Positions 35,739 to 44,056 of a stretch of 64,000 bases of DNA are shown in pieces. Each line of letters starts with the position of its first letter. The first letter of the stretch is position 1. A program made the position numbers and the translations under genes. The DNA lies in the NCBI GenBank assembly GCA_963840975.1, contig CAWJBC010000004.1:1-64000 (forward strand), in the 5' to 3' direction. Source of the DNA: JAADJA01 sp963840975. GTDB lineage: Bacteria; Bacteroidota; Bacteroidia; Bacteroidales; JAADJA01. The notes under the pieces were generated by a model. The model was not told where the DNA came from. It did not search any database and was given only the letters and a program-made list of their open reading frames with translations.

Positions 35739-37343
35739 TTATTGCGGAGGGTATTTGGTTTCAACCAAACCTGTTTCAGTCATTTTCCAGGTTTTGCCCG
35801 CCAGGTCGTATCCCAATTCTGTGTCTTTATCAACTACTTTATCCATATCTGAGTTAATGTGCAGATAGGTTCCAACCGGTACCTCTATGACAAGGTTAAC
35901 TTGCTGTACCCTCCACAATTCATTTTCGGGTAGTTTAAAGAAGGGATCGAAAATCAGGGAATTGTTGTTGATTTCAGAATGATATATTGTTCGTTTTGCT
36001 CTTGCATTTGCCTCTGCGACACTCTTTCCTTTTGCCATCATTATGGTTTGGAGGCTGATGTCGGTCCCTGTTGCTTTTTCAATTCTCAATTGAGGAATAC
36101 CATAAAAAACATCCCCATTGTCATTACTGATATACATTTTAACATTTTCAATCTCAACGAATTCGCTCGTCCTATAAACATTTGCGACCAAATTGTTTTC
36201 AGCAACACTTATGTTTATCAATGTATCCGAACGAAGCTCGGTGCGCTGGCTTTCCTCATAATTACCTGCATAACGGAAACTCTTACCGAATTTGAATCCA
36301 AAATAAAGGCAGATAAATAGACCCACCAACCAAAGATTTAAAAATAAAACACCTACATACTTTGTTTTTGTAATCCCGAAAATGAGCTTGATGCCACCCC
36401 ACAATATCATCAAAATTGGGATACCTAACAAAAGCATTAACCCTAATTGAATGAAAACATTTTCATCTGCCTGTCCGGTAATGAGATTTAAGATGTCGTT
36501 GAAGGGAATAAAGATGATTTCTGAATCAAAGAAAAATATTTGATGACCAAATCCAAGCACCAGTGTAAGAAAAGCGACAACCAAAGATAAGCCAACGATT
36601 AACAGTATGATACCCGTAAAAACAAGTATTACCTTGACAAAAATTTCGGCGATGATTATCAGAACTTCACCTAAATTTCTGACATTAGTCCGGTGTATTT
36701 CACTTTTTTTTTTGTAAGTGTTCTTGGCTTCGTGTGCGAAGTCGTTGATTTTGTCTTTTACTTTTTCAATTTCTTCGCGTATTGAAGTTCCTATATTGGA
36801 GAGGTTAACTTTTTCACCCTTCATTTCGAGCCGTTCAGTAGCGGTACTCGCTGGGGGAACGACTACCCAAAGCACCAGATAAACGAGAATAGGTGCACCA
36901 AAGCCGGCAATGGCGGCAATTGTAAATCCCAGCCTGAACCAAACGGTATCAGTATGGAAGTAAGCTGCCAACCCTGAACAAACGCCTCCAAGCATTGCAT
37001 CATCGGGATCGCGGTACAATCTTTTGGGAGATTTACCTGCATGGGTTTTCTGTCCTTCTTCTGACTGTTCTTCATATTCATCACCACCAAACTCACTTGG
37101 TTCGCCAATGGTTTTTATCACCTGGCTGATATCTTCAATGGTGATTACCTGCTTATTGTTAACCAACTTTTCTTTCAACATTTCGGCTATTCTTGCTTCA
37201 ATATCGGTGAATATTTCATCACCGCCTTTGGTTTTTGCAAAATGTTGTTTAATGCTTTGAAGATAATCATTCAGTACATTGTAGGCATCTTCATCAATGT
37301 TGAATACCTGTCCGCTGATGTTTACTGTTAAAGTCCTTTTCAT
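35739..37343 (-). CDS. PspC-domain membrane protein
   Basis: A 534-residue protein. Residues 1-80 form a small cytoplasmic domain ending in a winged-like EDISQVIKTIGEP. A PspC domain follows at about 107-165 (RLYRDPDDAMLGGVCSGLAAYF ... VLWVVVPP, in part), then four further membrane helices (to about 370) and a C-terminal beta domain of about 160 residues likely to lie outside the membrane. PspC proteins elsewhere sense envelope stress. The gene starts 27 bases downstream of a PadR regulator and is almost certainly co-transcribed with and controlled by it. Confidence 0.88.
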   Translation of the reverse strand: MKRTLTVNISGQVFNIDEDAYNVLNDYLQSIKQHFAKTKGGDEIFTDIEARIAEMLKEKLVNNKQVITIEDISQVIKTIGEPSEFGGDEYEEQSEEGQKTHAGKSPKRLYRDPDDAMLGGVCSGLAAYFHTDTVWFRLGFTIAAIAGFGAPILVYLVLWVVVPPASTATERLEMKGEKVNLSNIGTSIREEIEKVKDKINDFAHEAKNTYKKKSEIHRTNVRNLGEVLIIIAEIFVKVILVFTGIILLIVGLSLVVAFLTLVLGFGHQIFFFDSEIIFIPFNDILNLITGQADENVFIQLGLMLLLGIPILMILWGGIKLIFGITKTKYVGVLFLNLWLVGLFICLYFGFKFGKSFRYAGNYEESQRTELRSDTLINISVAENNLVANVYRTSEFVEIENVKMYISNDNGDVFYGIPQLRIEKATGTDISLQTIMMAKGKSVAEANARAKRTIYHSEINNNSLIFDPFFKLPENELWRVQQVNLVIEVPVGTYLHINSDMDKVVDKDTELGYDLAGKTWKMTETGLVETKYPPQ

Positions 37344-37370
37344 TGTTTATTTAGGTTTAAATTGTTTTTA

Positions 37371-37703
37371 TTAATTCTCATTTTCTGACAGACTGCTGAC
37401 CACTCCAACCAATTCGTTCCAGCTTTTTTTCATCTCTTCCAAAAAAGTGCGTCCCGAAGCGGTTATTTCATAATATTTTCTGGGAGGTCCGGATTTGGAT
37501 TCTTCCCAGCGATAACTCAGAAGTCCGTCATTTTTCAGACGTGTTAATAGCGGATACAGTGTACCTTCAACCACTATCAGCTTCGCTTCTTTAAGCATTG
37601 CGATAATGTCGGAGGCATAAACTTCCCTCTCGGCTATTATTAAAAGGATGCAAAACTCCAGCACTCCTTTCCTCATTTGGGCATTTGTCTTTTCGATGTT
37701 CAT
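37371..37703 (-). CDS. PadR-family transcriptional regulator
   Basis: A 110-residue winged-helix protein. MRKGVLEFCILLIIAEREVYASDIIAML, then VEGTLYPLLTRLKNDGLLSYRWEES and GPPRKYYEITASGR are the PadR DNA-binding and wing motifs. I place the start at the ATG at 37703 (MNIEKTNAQ), which matches the family N-terminus. PadR proteins of this size bind as dimers to inverted repeats and usually repress their own operon. A perfect 12-base inverted repeat lies just upstream at 37721-37755 and overlaps the promoter. It is the first gene of the PadR-PspC unit. Confidence 0.93.
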   Translation of the reverse strand: MNIEKTNAQMRKGVLEFCILLIIAEREVYASDIIAMLKEAKLIVVEGTLYPLLTRLKNDGLLSYRWEESKSGPPRKYYEITASGRTFLEEMKKSWNELVGVVSSLSENEN

Positions 37704-37707
37704 GCGG

Positions 37708-37755
37708 CAAAGATAAAACAATATTTAGTACTATGCAATACAAAGTACTAAATAT
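37708..37755 (-). promoter_or_regulatory. PadR operator overlapping the padR-pspC promoter
   Basis: ATATTTAGTACT (37721-37732) and AGTACTAAATAT (37744-37755) are perfect inverted repeats with an 11-base spacer. The -7 box TATCTTTG on the minus strand (37715-37708) ends four bases before the ATG, so the message is nearly leaderless and the repeat covers the region between -33 and -7. This is the arrangement expected for autorepression by the adjacent PadR protein. Confidence 0.75.
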
Positions 37756-37859
37756 TTTTCAGTATTTTGCATAACAAAATTTTAATTGACTGATTTTGAG
37801 GAAAAGCGGGGGCTTTTGGGAAAGGGAAAATCAGGAATTTGTTTATAAAAGTGGAGAAT

Positions 37860-38072
37860 GACTAAAATGACTAAAATTTGGATTGACTAAATTAGCCTAA
37901 CCCATAAGTGACTGTCTTCAGAAATTCTGATTGTATTTCAGGGTTTACAAGTCGTCTGACGACTGGTTCAGACTAAAATTGGATTGATAAATTATAATTT
38001 TCGGGTCCAGAAAACCAAGGACCCCTCATTAACTTTAGTCAATTTAGGCAATCATGGCAATTTAGTCAATTA
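37860..38072. repeat. Intergenic inverted-repeat element with TTTAGTCAAT arms
   Basis: The left part (37860-37900) has three GACTAAA units and GATTGACTAAATTAGCCTAA; the right part (38034-38072) has the reverse (CTTTAGTCAATTTAGGCAATCATGGC, in part). The centre includes a 15-base hairpin AGTCGTC-T-GACGACT at 37950. A related copy of the TTTAGTCAATC motif occurs at 58300-58327, so this is a dispersed repeat family. Confidence 0.5.
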
Positions 38073-38083
38073 TTAATAAAAAA

Positions 38084-38184
38084 GGGCAAGCCCGAATATC
38101 GCACCGCTCAACTGCCTACCCTTGCTACCTTCCGGTCCTGGGGGAGTTCAGCAGGAGCTGGTCGTACCAGACTTACCCGCGGCG
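38084..38184 (-). ncRNA. ffs: Signal recognition particle RNA, small bacterial type
   Basis: On the minus strand the sequence contains the SRP domain IV apical core CAGGACCGGAAGGTAGCAAG, with the GGAA tetraloop and the asymmetric loop bases that Ffh binds. Flanking arms pair into a long hairpin of about 100 bases, as in small bacterial SRP RNA. The 3' end has a GGGC-TTG-CCC hairpin followed by TTTTTT, a good terminator. The exact 5' end near 38184 is an estimate. Confidence 0.92.
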
Positions 38185-38248
38185 AAATTACAAATTTTCA
38201 GATTGAAACGTCTATTTCAACGAAATTTTATATGAATCCGAAAATATC

Positions 38249-38256
38249 TACCTTTG
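38249..38256 (+). promoter_or_regulatory. -7 box for the DUF4199-glycosyltransferase unit
   Basis: TACCTTTG matches TAnnTTTG and lies 30 bases before the ATG at 38286. It falls inside the longer reading from 38232, so it supports the later start. Confidence 0.5.
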
Positions 38257-38285
38257 CCTATCATAAATATTTAAAAAATATCACT

Positions 38286-38825
38286 ATGGAAAATCAAAAT
38301 TACCCTGCCTGGAAACATGCAATCATGTATGGGATTTATTTGGGCGCCGCCCTTATAATATTGTCCCTGTTGTTTTATGTTTTTGACCTTTATACAGAAA
38401 ATTGGGTCAGTTATATCTCGTATGCAGTGTTGTTAGGTGGAATAGTTATCTCAGCGATTTCTTATCGCGATAAGCATTTAAATGGGTATATCACATTTGG
38501 TCAAAGCTTTTTGGTCGGATTTTTCACCGCTCTTTTCGCGGGGATTCTTGCAGCTATTTATACCGGTGTTTTCATGTCTTTTGCCGGAGAAGAAGTTACC
38601 GCGGTTTTGCTCCAAAAGGCTGAGGAAAGTATGATTGCAACAAATCCTGACATGACCGATGAACAGTTGGATATGGCATTAAAAATGACCGCCAAGATGT
38701 TGAACCCGGTATGGCTGACCGTTATTTCATTTCTGAGCAACCTGTTCTTTGGAGCCGTATTTTCACTTATTGCCTCCATCTTCATCAAAAAGGAAAACAA
38801 ATCACTTGAAGTTGAACAACAATAA
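38286..38825 (+). CDS. DUF4199-family membrane protein
   Basis: A 179-residue protein with four transmembrane segments (about 12-32, 38-57, 75-98 and 137-162) and the DUF4199 pattern: AWKHAIMYGIYLGAALIILSLL, YRDKHLNGYITFGQSFLVGFF. Residues between helices 3 and 4 form a helical, acidic loop. No function is established. It begins seven bases before a GT2 gene in the same direction, an association seen in other Bacteroidota. The start at 38286 is backed by a -7 box at 38249-38256. Confidence 0.85.
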   Translation: MENQNYPAWKHAIMYGIYLGAALIILSLLFYVFDLYTENWVSYISYAVLLGGIVISAISYRDKHLNGYITFGQSFLVGFFTALFAGILAAIYTGVFMSFAGEEVTAVLLQKAEESMIATNPDMTDEQLDMALKMTAKMLNPVWLTVISFLSNLFFGAVFSLIASIFIKKENKSLEVEQQ

Positions 38826-38832
38826 GGCAGAA

Positions 38833-39783
38833 ATGGATCTAACCATCGTTGTTCCGCTTTTTAATGAAGAAGAATCTTTACCCGAACTTGCGGATTGGAT
38901 CAACCGGGTTTGCGCAAAGGCAAGTCTGAGTTATGAGTTAATTTTTGTGGATGACGGCAGCAGCGACAATTCATGGAAAGTAATCGAAAATCTTACAAAA
39001 TTAAATTCCAGCCTGAAGGGGATCAAATTTCGCAGGAATTACGGCAAGTCAGCCGCTTTAAATAAAGGCTTTGAAGCGGCTTCGGGTGACGTTGTGATCA
39101 CAATGGATGCCGACCTTCAGGATAGTCCAGATGAAATCCCGGAATTGTACGCCATGATAAAAGATGAAGGCTTTGACCTTGTTTCAGGATGGAAGAAAAA
39201 GCGTAACGATCCTTTTGGCAAGACCTTTCCTTCGAAATTCTTTAATTATACTACCCGCAGGATTTCAAAAATCAAACTTCACGATTTCAATTGCGGATTG
39301 AAAGCTTACAAAAAAGAAGTAGTTAAGAATATTGAAGTCTACGGAGAGATGCACCGCTACATCCCGGTAATTGCAAAGTGGGCAGGGTTCAGGAACATAG
39401 GCGAAAAGGTGGTTCAGCACCATGCCCGTAAATACGGGGTCACAAAGTTCGGGATGGAAAGGATCATTAAGGGCTACCTTGACCTGCTTTCCATCACATT
39501 TATTTCAAAATTCGGGAAAAGACCGATGCATTTGTTCGGTGCAATGGGAACCCTCTTGTTTTTTATCGGAATGGTAATCGGGATTTACCTCACAGTCGCA
39601 AAGTTCTTCTTCGAAGCATACAAAATGACAGAACGTCCTTTGTTTTACCTGGGACTGTTGGCGATGATCATCGGTTCACAATTATTTGTCACCGGTTTTT
39701 TAGCTGAAATGATTTCGAGAAATGCCCATGACAGGAATGTATATAAAATCCAGGAAAGGATTGGTCTGGGCGATCCATCTTAA
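38833..39783 (+). CDS. GT2 glycosyltransferase, polyprenyl-phosphate type (GtrB/DPM1-like)
   Basis: The 316-residue enzyme starts MDLTIVVPLFNEEESLPEL, with the GT-A nucleotide motif FVDDGSSDNSW and metal motif VITMDADLQDSP. Two C-terminal membrane helices (about 236-260 and 272-295) fit enzymes that move a sugar from a nucleotide donor to a polyprenyl phosphate on the inner leaflet. The sugar is unknown. The start at 38833 follows the DUF4199 stop by seven bases. Downstream are a GT4 enzyme and the heptose genes, so it probably belongs to the same surface-glycan pathway. Confidence 0.9.
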   Translation: MDLTIVVPLFNEEESLPELADWINRVCAKASLSYELIFVDDGSSDNSWKVIENLTKLNSSLKGIKFRRNYGKSAALNKGFEAASGDVVITMDADLQDSPDEIPELYAMIKDEGFDLVSGWKKKRNDPFGKTFPSKFFNYTTRRISKIKLHDFNCGLKAYKKEVVKNIEVYGEMHRYIPVIAKWAGFRNIGEKVVQHHARKYGVTKFGMERIIKGYLDLLSITFISKFGKRPMHLFGAMGTLLFFIGMVIGIYLTVAKFFFEAYKMTERPLFYLGLLAMIIGSQLFVTGFLAEMISRNAHDRNVYKIQERIGLGDPS

Positions 39784-39804
39784 ATCAAGCTGTCATTAGC
39801 TTTT

Positions 39805-40962
39805 ATGTCCGAAAAAAAAAATATTGTCATCATCGGTTCGGCTTACCCTTTGCGCGGCGGGCTGAGCGCTTATAACGAAAGGCTTGCCAGGGCTTATTTG
39901 CAGAAAGGTGATGAGGTGATAATTTATACTTTCAGTTTGCAATATCCCGGTTTTTTGTTTCCGGGAAAAACACAATATTCTTCTGATCCTGCACCGACAG
40001 ATTTGAAAATCAGGGTCAGAATCAACTCCATCAACCCTCTGAATTGGTTGATGGTTGGCAACGAAATCAAGCGACTGAAGCCCGACCTGGTCATCATCAA
40101 GTTCTGGATTCCTTTTATGGCTCCATGTTTGGGCACCATTGCCAGGATCATCAGAAAAAACAAACACTCTACGATCATTTCGATCATTGACAATATCATC
40201 CCGCACGAAAAAAGGCCTGCCGACAGAATGCTTGCAGGTTATTGGGTAAAAAGCGTGGATGGGTTCGTTGTGATGTCGAAAAGTGTTCTCAATGATCTGG
40301 ATAGTTTCAATAAACTCAAACCCAAACAATTCTGTCCACATCCGCTTTACGATCATTTTGGGGAAATTCAATCCAAATCAGTTGCCCGAAGGTCACTTGA
40401 ACTTAATGAAGGAGGGAAATACATCCTGTTCTTTGGTTTTATAAGGGATTACAAAGGTCTTGATTTGCTCTTATATGCTATGGCTGATGAAAGGATTAAG
40501 AATTTAAAAATAAAACTGCTTGTAGCGGGTGAATTCTATACGAACGCCAAACCCTACTTCGATATTATCAAAGAGAAAAACATTCAGGAGCAGGTGATCT
40601 TGTCCAATGATTTTATACCTGACAGTGATGTAGCGAAATATTTCAGCGCTTGCGATATTGTTGTACAGCCTTACAAAGATGCAACACAGAGCGGCGTCAC
40701 CCAAATTGCATTTCATTTCAACAAACCGATGATAACGACCGATGTCGGTGGATTGGCGGAAATAGTGCCAGACGGGAAAGTTGGATATGTAATTAATCCT
40801 GATAGCATAGAAATTGCCGATGCCATAGTAAAGTTTTATCAGGAAGATAAAGAGGCTGAGTTTACGGAAGGTGTAAAAACCGAAAAAGAAAAATATTCGT
40901 GGGAAAGGATGATAGAAACATTGGATAAGCTACTTTTGGAAACAAAAAAGAACAGCGCATGA
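39805..40962 (+). CDS. GT4-family glycosyltransferase
   Basis: A 385-residue GT-B enzyme. The N-terminal acceptor domain has SAYPLRGGLSAYNERLA, and the donor domain has YILFFGFIRDYKGLDLLLYA, LVAGEFY and the EX7E-like end QSGVTQIAFHFNKPMITTDVGGLAEIV. It is cytoplasmic or peripheral to the membrane. Its stop overlaps the start of the heptose-phosphate kinase gene by four bases, so translation is coupled, which suggests it may transfer heptose or work on the same glycan. Confidence 0.88.
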   Translation: MSEKKNIVIIGSAYPLRGGLSAYNERLARAYLQKGDEVIIYTFSLQYPGFLFPGKTQYSSDPAPTDLKIRVRINSINPLNWLMVGNEIKRLKPDLVIIKFWIPFMAPCLGTIARIIRKNKHSTIISIIDNIIPHEKRPADRMLAGYWVKSVDGFVVMSKSVLNDLDSFNKLKPKQFCPHPLYDHFGEIQSKSVARRSLELNEGGKYILFFGFIRDYKGLDLLLYAMADERIKNLKIKLLVAGEFYTNAKPYFDIIKEKNIQEQVILSNDFIPDSDVAKYFSACDIVVQPYKDATQSGVTQIAFHFNKPMITTDVGGLAEIVPDGKVGYVINPDSIEIADAIVKFYQEDKEAEFTEGVKTEKEKYSWERMIETLDKLLLETKKNSA

Positions 40963-41981
40963 TCATCAGAAGCAAGGCACCTTTAAGAATTGGATTGGCA
41001 GGCGGCGGAACCGATGTGGCTCCCTATTCGGATCTATACGGAGGCGCCATCCTCAATGCAACCGTCAGCATGTATGCGTATGCTACCATTCAACCCAGGA
41101 ATGACAAGAAGATCATCCTGAATTCGGTTGATAAAAATACACGCAAAGAATATAAATCAACCCTCAGGCTTGAAATTGACGATCACTTCAATCTGGCAAC
41201 AGGAATTTATAACCGCATCGTAAAAGATTTCACCCGAAAACCTTTGGCTTTTGAGTTGACAACTTTTGTAGATGCACCTGCTGGTTCGGGATTGGGAACA
41301 TCTTCTACACTGGTAGTTGCCATCCTGGGCGCTTTTGTCGAGTGGCTTCAGTTACCGCTGGGCGAATATGATCTTGCACATCTTGCCTATGAAATAGAAC
41401 GACTTGACCTGAACATGGCAGGAGGAAAACAGGATCAGTATGCTGCAACATTCGGCGGAGTGAATTTTATGGAGTTTTTTAAAGATGACAAAGTTATTGT
41501 GAATCCCCTCCGGATAAAACCCGTTTACCTGAATGAATTAGCTTTTAACCTGGTATTGTACAATACCGCCACAAGCCGTTTGTCTTCAAAGATTATCGAA
41601 AACCAAACAAGAAATATCATCAACAAAAATGAGGTAACCATCGAAGCCACCCACAAACTTAAGCAGCAGGCTTCGATGATGAAGGAAGCCATTTTGAAAG
41701 GCGAACTGAACAAAATCGGCAAAATCCTCGATTACGGATGGCAAAATAAAAAGTTGATGGCTAAAGGGATTACCAATCCGTTGATTGATGAAATCTACCA
41801 GACAGCCATGGATAACGGCGCTACTGGAGGAAAAATTTCCGGAGCCGGTGGCGGAGGATTCATTTTCTTTTATTGTCCTGACAATACCCGTTCAAAAGTG
41901 ATAGAAGCATTAAAAAAGTTCGGTGGCGAATCGAAACGCTATGAATTTACCACCCAGGGATTGACAACCTGGACGATTTAA
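40959..41981 (+). CDS. hddA: D-glycero-D-manno-heptose 7-phosphate kinase (HddA-like)
   Basis: A 340-residue GHMP kinase: PLRIGLAGGGTDVAPY at the N-terminus, the ATP motif PAGSGLGTSSTLVVAIL (about 106-122), and the third motif GGKISGAGGGGFIFFY near the C-terminus. HddA phosphorylates heptose 7-phosphate at C1 in the alpha configuration, leading to GDP-D-glycero-alpha-D-manno-heptose. gmhA, hddC and gmhB lie just downstream on the same strand, which supports this over other GHMP kinases such as fucokinase-like proteins. Confidence 0.9.
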   Translation: MIIRSKAPLRIGLAGGGTDVAPYSDLYGGAILNATVSMYAYATIQPRNDKKIILNSVDKNTRKEYKSTLRLEIDDHFNLATGIYNRIVKDFTRKPLAFELTTFVDAPAGSGLGTSSTLVVAILGAFVEWLQLPLGEYDLAHLAYEIERLDLNMAGGKQDQYAATFGGVNFMEFFKDDKVIVNPLRIKPVYLNELAFNLVLYNTATSRLSSKIIENQTRNIINKNEVTIEATHKLKQQASMMKEAILKGELNKIGKILDYGWQNKKLMAKGITNPLIDEIYQTAMDNGATGGKISGAGGGGFIFFYCPDNTRSKVIEALKKFGGESKRYEFTTQGLTTWTI

Positions 41982-42013
41982 CTTATTATTTTTATTGAAC
42001 ATAATTTGCATCC

Positions 42014-42541
42014 ATGAACTTTTTAAATCTGGCAAAATCCCGTTTCTCCCTCCGCAAATACAAGCCCATTCCGGTTTCGGAAGAAGACCTGAATTATGTG
42101 CTGGAAGCCGGACGGGTGGCACCATCAGCCGTAAATTACCAGCCCTGGCATTTTCTGGTTTTAAGGGAAAAAGAAGCGCTTGAGAAAATCCATCAAACTT
42201 ATCAACGAGATTGGTTCAAAGAAGCGCCGGTGGTAATTGTAATCCTGGGGGATCATAATCAGGGCTGGAAACGGGCAGATGGAAAAGACCACACGGAAAT
42301 TGACATAGCCATCACCGCCGACCACATAACCCTTGCTGCTGTTGACAGAGGTCTTGGGACCTGCTGGGTTTGCAATTTTGATAAACAGAAAACGATAGAA
42401 CTCTTCCAACTTCCTGATCATCTGGAGCCAATTGTTTTCTTACCACTTGGTTACCCGGACATACAACCCGACCCGGAAAGACATAAGGAGAAAAGAAAAC
42501 CGCTAAGCGACATTGTAAGTTATGATGATTTGAAAACTTAA
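42014..42541 (+). CDS. Nitroreductase-family flavoprotein
   Basis: A 175-residue protein with FMN-binding motifs SRFSLRKYKPIPV (N-terminal Arg cluster), EAGRVAPSAVNYQPWHF and AVDRGLGTCWVCNFD. The family uses NAD(P)H and FMN to reduce nitro compounds, quinones or other acceptors. It lies inside the heptose cluster, between hddA and gmhA, and is followed by an intergenic repeat and a new promoter. No link to heptose chemistry is known. Confidence 0.88.
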   Translation: MNFLNLAKSRFSLRKYKPIPVSEEDLNYVLEAGRVAPSAVNYQPWHFLVLREKEALEKIHQTYQRDWFKEAPVVIVILGDHNQGWKRADGKDHTEIDIAITADHITLAAVDRGLGTCWVCNFDKQKTIELFQLPDHLEPIVFLPLGYPDIQPDPERHKEKRKPLSDIVSYDDLKT

Positions 42542-42650
42542 CCACAAGGTTCACAAAGGATTCACAAAGGCCACGATGAATAAAAATAAATCATTCAAGG
42601 AAAAACCTCATTGTAGTCTTTGTGTAAAAACATAGTGCCCATTGTGGTTT
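42540..42650. repeat. Intergenic inverted repeat of the CACAAAG type
   Basis: The left arm starts AACCACAAGGTTCACAAAGG with repeated TTCACAAAGG units, and the right arm ends CATTGTGGTTT with CTTTGTGTAAA inside; the ends AACCACAA (42540-42547) and TTGTGGTT (42642-42649) are exact inverted repeats. It fills the gap between nitroreductase and gmhA. The same type of element is common in Bacteroidota intergenic regions. Confidence 0.6.
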
Positions 42651-42656
42651 GATCAT

Positions 42657-42692
42657 TTTGTAAAAACAATTACTGAAATTCATTTACTTTTG
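42657..42692 (+). promoter_or_regulatory. Promoter of gmhA-hddC-gmhB
   Basis: TTTG at 42657-42660 and TACTTTTG at 42685-42692 are 24 bases apart; the -7 box ends 23 bases before the gmhA ATG. Confidence 0.55.
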
Positions 42693-42715
42693 TTTCTTCA
42701 ATTTTCACACTCAAA

Positions 42716-43327
42716 ATGAGGATTAAAGAAGCAATTCAACAGTCAATAGACGTTAAAGCTAAGCTTTTAGCTAATGAAACATTATTGGAAACCATTGGCA
42801 AGATCGTGGATGTTTGCATAGGTTCATTCAAAAATGGAGGTAAGGTTTTATTTTGCGGCAATGGTGGAAGTGCCGCCGATGCGCAGCACCTGGCAGCAGA
42901 GCTTTCGGGCAGGTTTTATTTCGACCGCCAACCCCTCGATTCGGAAGCTTTACACGTTAACACTTCGTACATCACTGCCGTAGCCAACGACTATTCCTTT
43001 GATGAAGTTTTTTCAAGGATGGTGAAAGCCAAAGGCAGGAAAGGAGATGTTTTGATCGGGTTGTCAACTTCGGGTAACTCGCCCAATGTAATCAGAGCAT
43101 TCGAAACAGCACAGCAAATTGGGATGATCACCGTGGGGCTGACAGGAGAAACAGGTGGGAAAATGAATGAAATATCGAATTACAGTATTAAAGTTCCTTC
43201 AAAGGATACACCCCGCATTCAGGAGAGTCATATTCTGATCGGTCATATTATTTGTGAGTTGATTGAAAGCACTATTTTTGGTCGGCCCGGGGAAAAGTGG
43301 AATACCCCTGACAAATTAACTATTTAG
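42716..43327 (+). CDS. gmhA: Sedoheptulose 7-phosphate isomerase
   Basis: The 203-residue SIS-domain enzyme converts sedoheptulose 7-phosphate to D-glycero-D-manno-heptose 7-phosphate, the first heptose step. FCGNGGSAADAQHLAAELSGRF is the family signature, with LHVNTSYITAVANDYSFDEVFSRMV, LIGLSTSGNSPNVIRA and the C-terminal active-site motif QESHILIGHIICELIE. It starts the transcript gmhA-hddC-gmhB and feeds hddA, encoded 0.7 kb upstream. Confidence 0.95.
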   Translation: MRIKEAIQQSIDVKAKLLANETLLETIGKIVDVCIGSFKNGGKVLFCGNGGSAADAQHLAAELSGRFYFDRQPLDSEALHVNTSYITAVANDYSFDEVFSRMVKAKGRKGDVLIGLSTSGNSPNVIRAFETAQQIGMITVGLTGETGGKMNEISNYSIKVPSKDTPRIQESHILIGHIICELIESTIFGRPGEKWNTPDKLTI

Positions 43328-43345
43328 CAATTTAACAATATAACA

Positions 43346-44056
43346 TTGTTTGTCCAGGAAGCAATAATATTAGCAGGTGGCTTGGGAACACGGCTAAAAG
43401 AGGTGGTCGGCGATCTGCCCAAGCCGATGGCGCCAGTCAACGGCAAACCATTCCTTGAATATTTGATGGATTATCTGAACCATTATGAAATAGAGCACGT
43501 AATCCTTTCGGTTGGCTATAAACATGAAGTTATCGTCAATCATTTCGGTAAAAAATACAAGGAAATTGAGATTGATTATTGCATTGAAGACGAACCGTTG
43601 GGAACCGGCGGCGCGATTAAAAAGGCATTTGATTTGACGTTCAGTAAAAAGTCCCTGGTTTTTAACGGAGATACCTTATTAAAAATGGATCTCCTTCGAC
43701 TTATGGATTTTCATTCGTACAAACAATCCGATTTTTCGGTTGTCCTCCGTCAGGTGGAAAATGTAGGACGTTACGGGACAGTTGACAGGGATGAAAATTA
43801 CCGTATAATAAGTTTTAACGAAAAGGGAACCAGGGTTGGAAGAGGATTGATCAATGGCGGGATTTATCTGATCAACAAAAAGTTTTTTGAAAAAGTTGAA
43901 TTTCCTGAGAAGTTTTCAATCGAAACAGATTGCCTCGAAAAAATGGTTGGTTCTTACCCGTTTTATGGAACTATCTGTAAGCAATATTTTATTGATATCG
44001 GAATACCTGAAGATTACCAAAAAGCACAGGATGACTTTAAAGAGTTTGAATATTGA
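43346..44056 (+). CDS. hddC: D-glycero-alpha-D-manno-heptose 1-phosphate guanylyltransferase (HddC-like)
   Basis: A 236-residue sugar nucleotidyltransferase: EAIILAGGLGTRLKEVVGDLPKPMAPV is the activating-loop motif, then EDEPLGTGGAIKKA, VFNGDTLLKMD with the metal Asp, and GLINGGIYLINK. In a cluster with hddA, gmhA and gmhB the expected reaction is heptose 1-phosphate + GTP to GDP-heptose. The start codon is TTG at 43346 (19 bases after gmhA); no ATG lies in frame before the conserved motif. The gmhB gene overlaps its 3' end by 26 bases. Confidence 0.9.
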   Translation: MFVQEAIILAGGLGTRLKEVVGDLPKPMAPVNGKPFLEYLMDYLNHYEIEHVILSVGYKHEVIVNHFGKKYKEIEIDYCIEDEPLGTGGAIKKAFDLTFSKKSLVFNGDTLLKMDLLRLMDFHSYKQSDFSVVLRQVENVGRYGTVDRDENYRIISFNEKGTRVGRGLINGGIYLINKKFFEKVEFPEKFSIETDCLEKMVGSYPFYGTICKQYFIDIGIPEDYQKAQDDFKEFEY

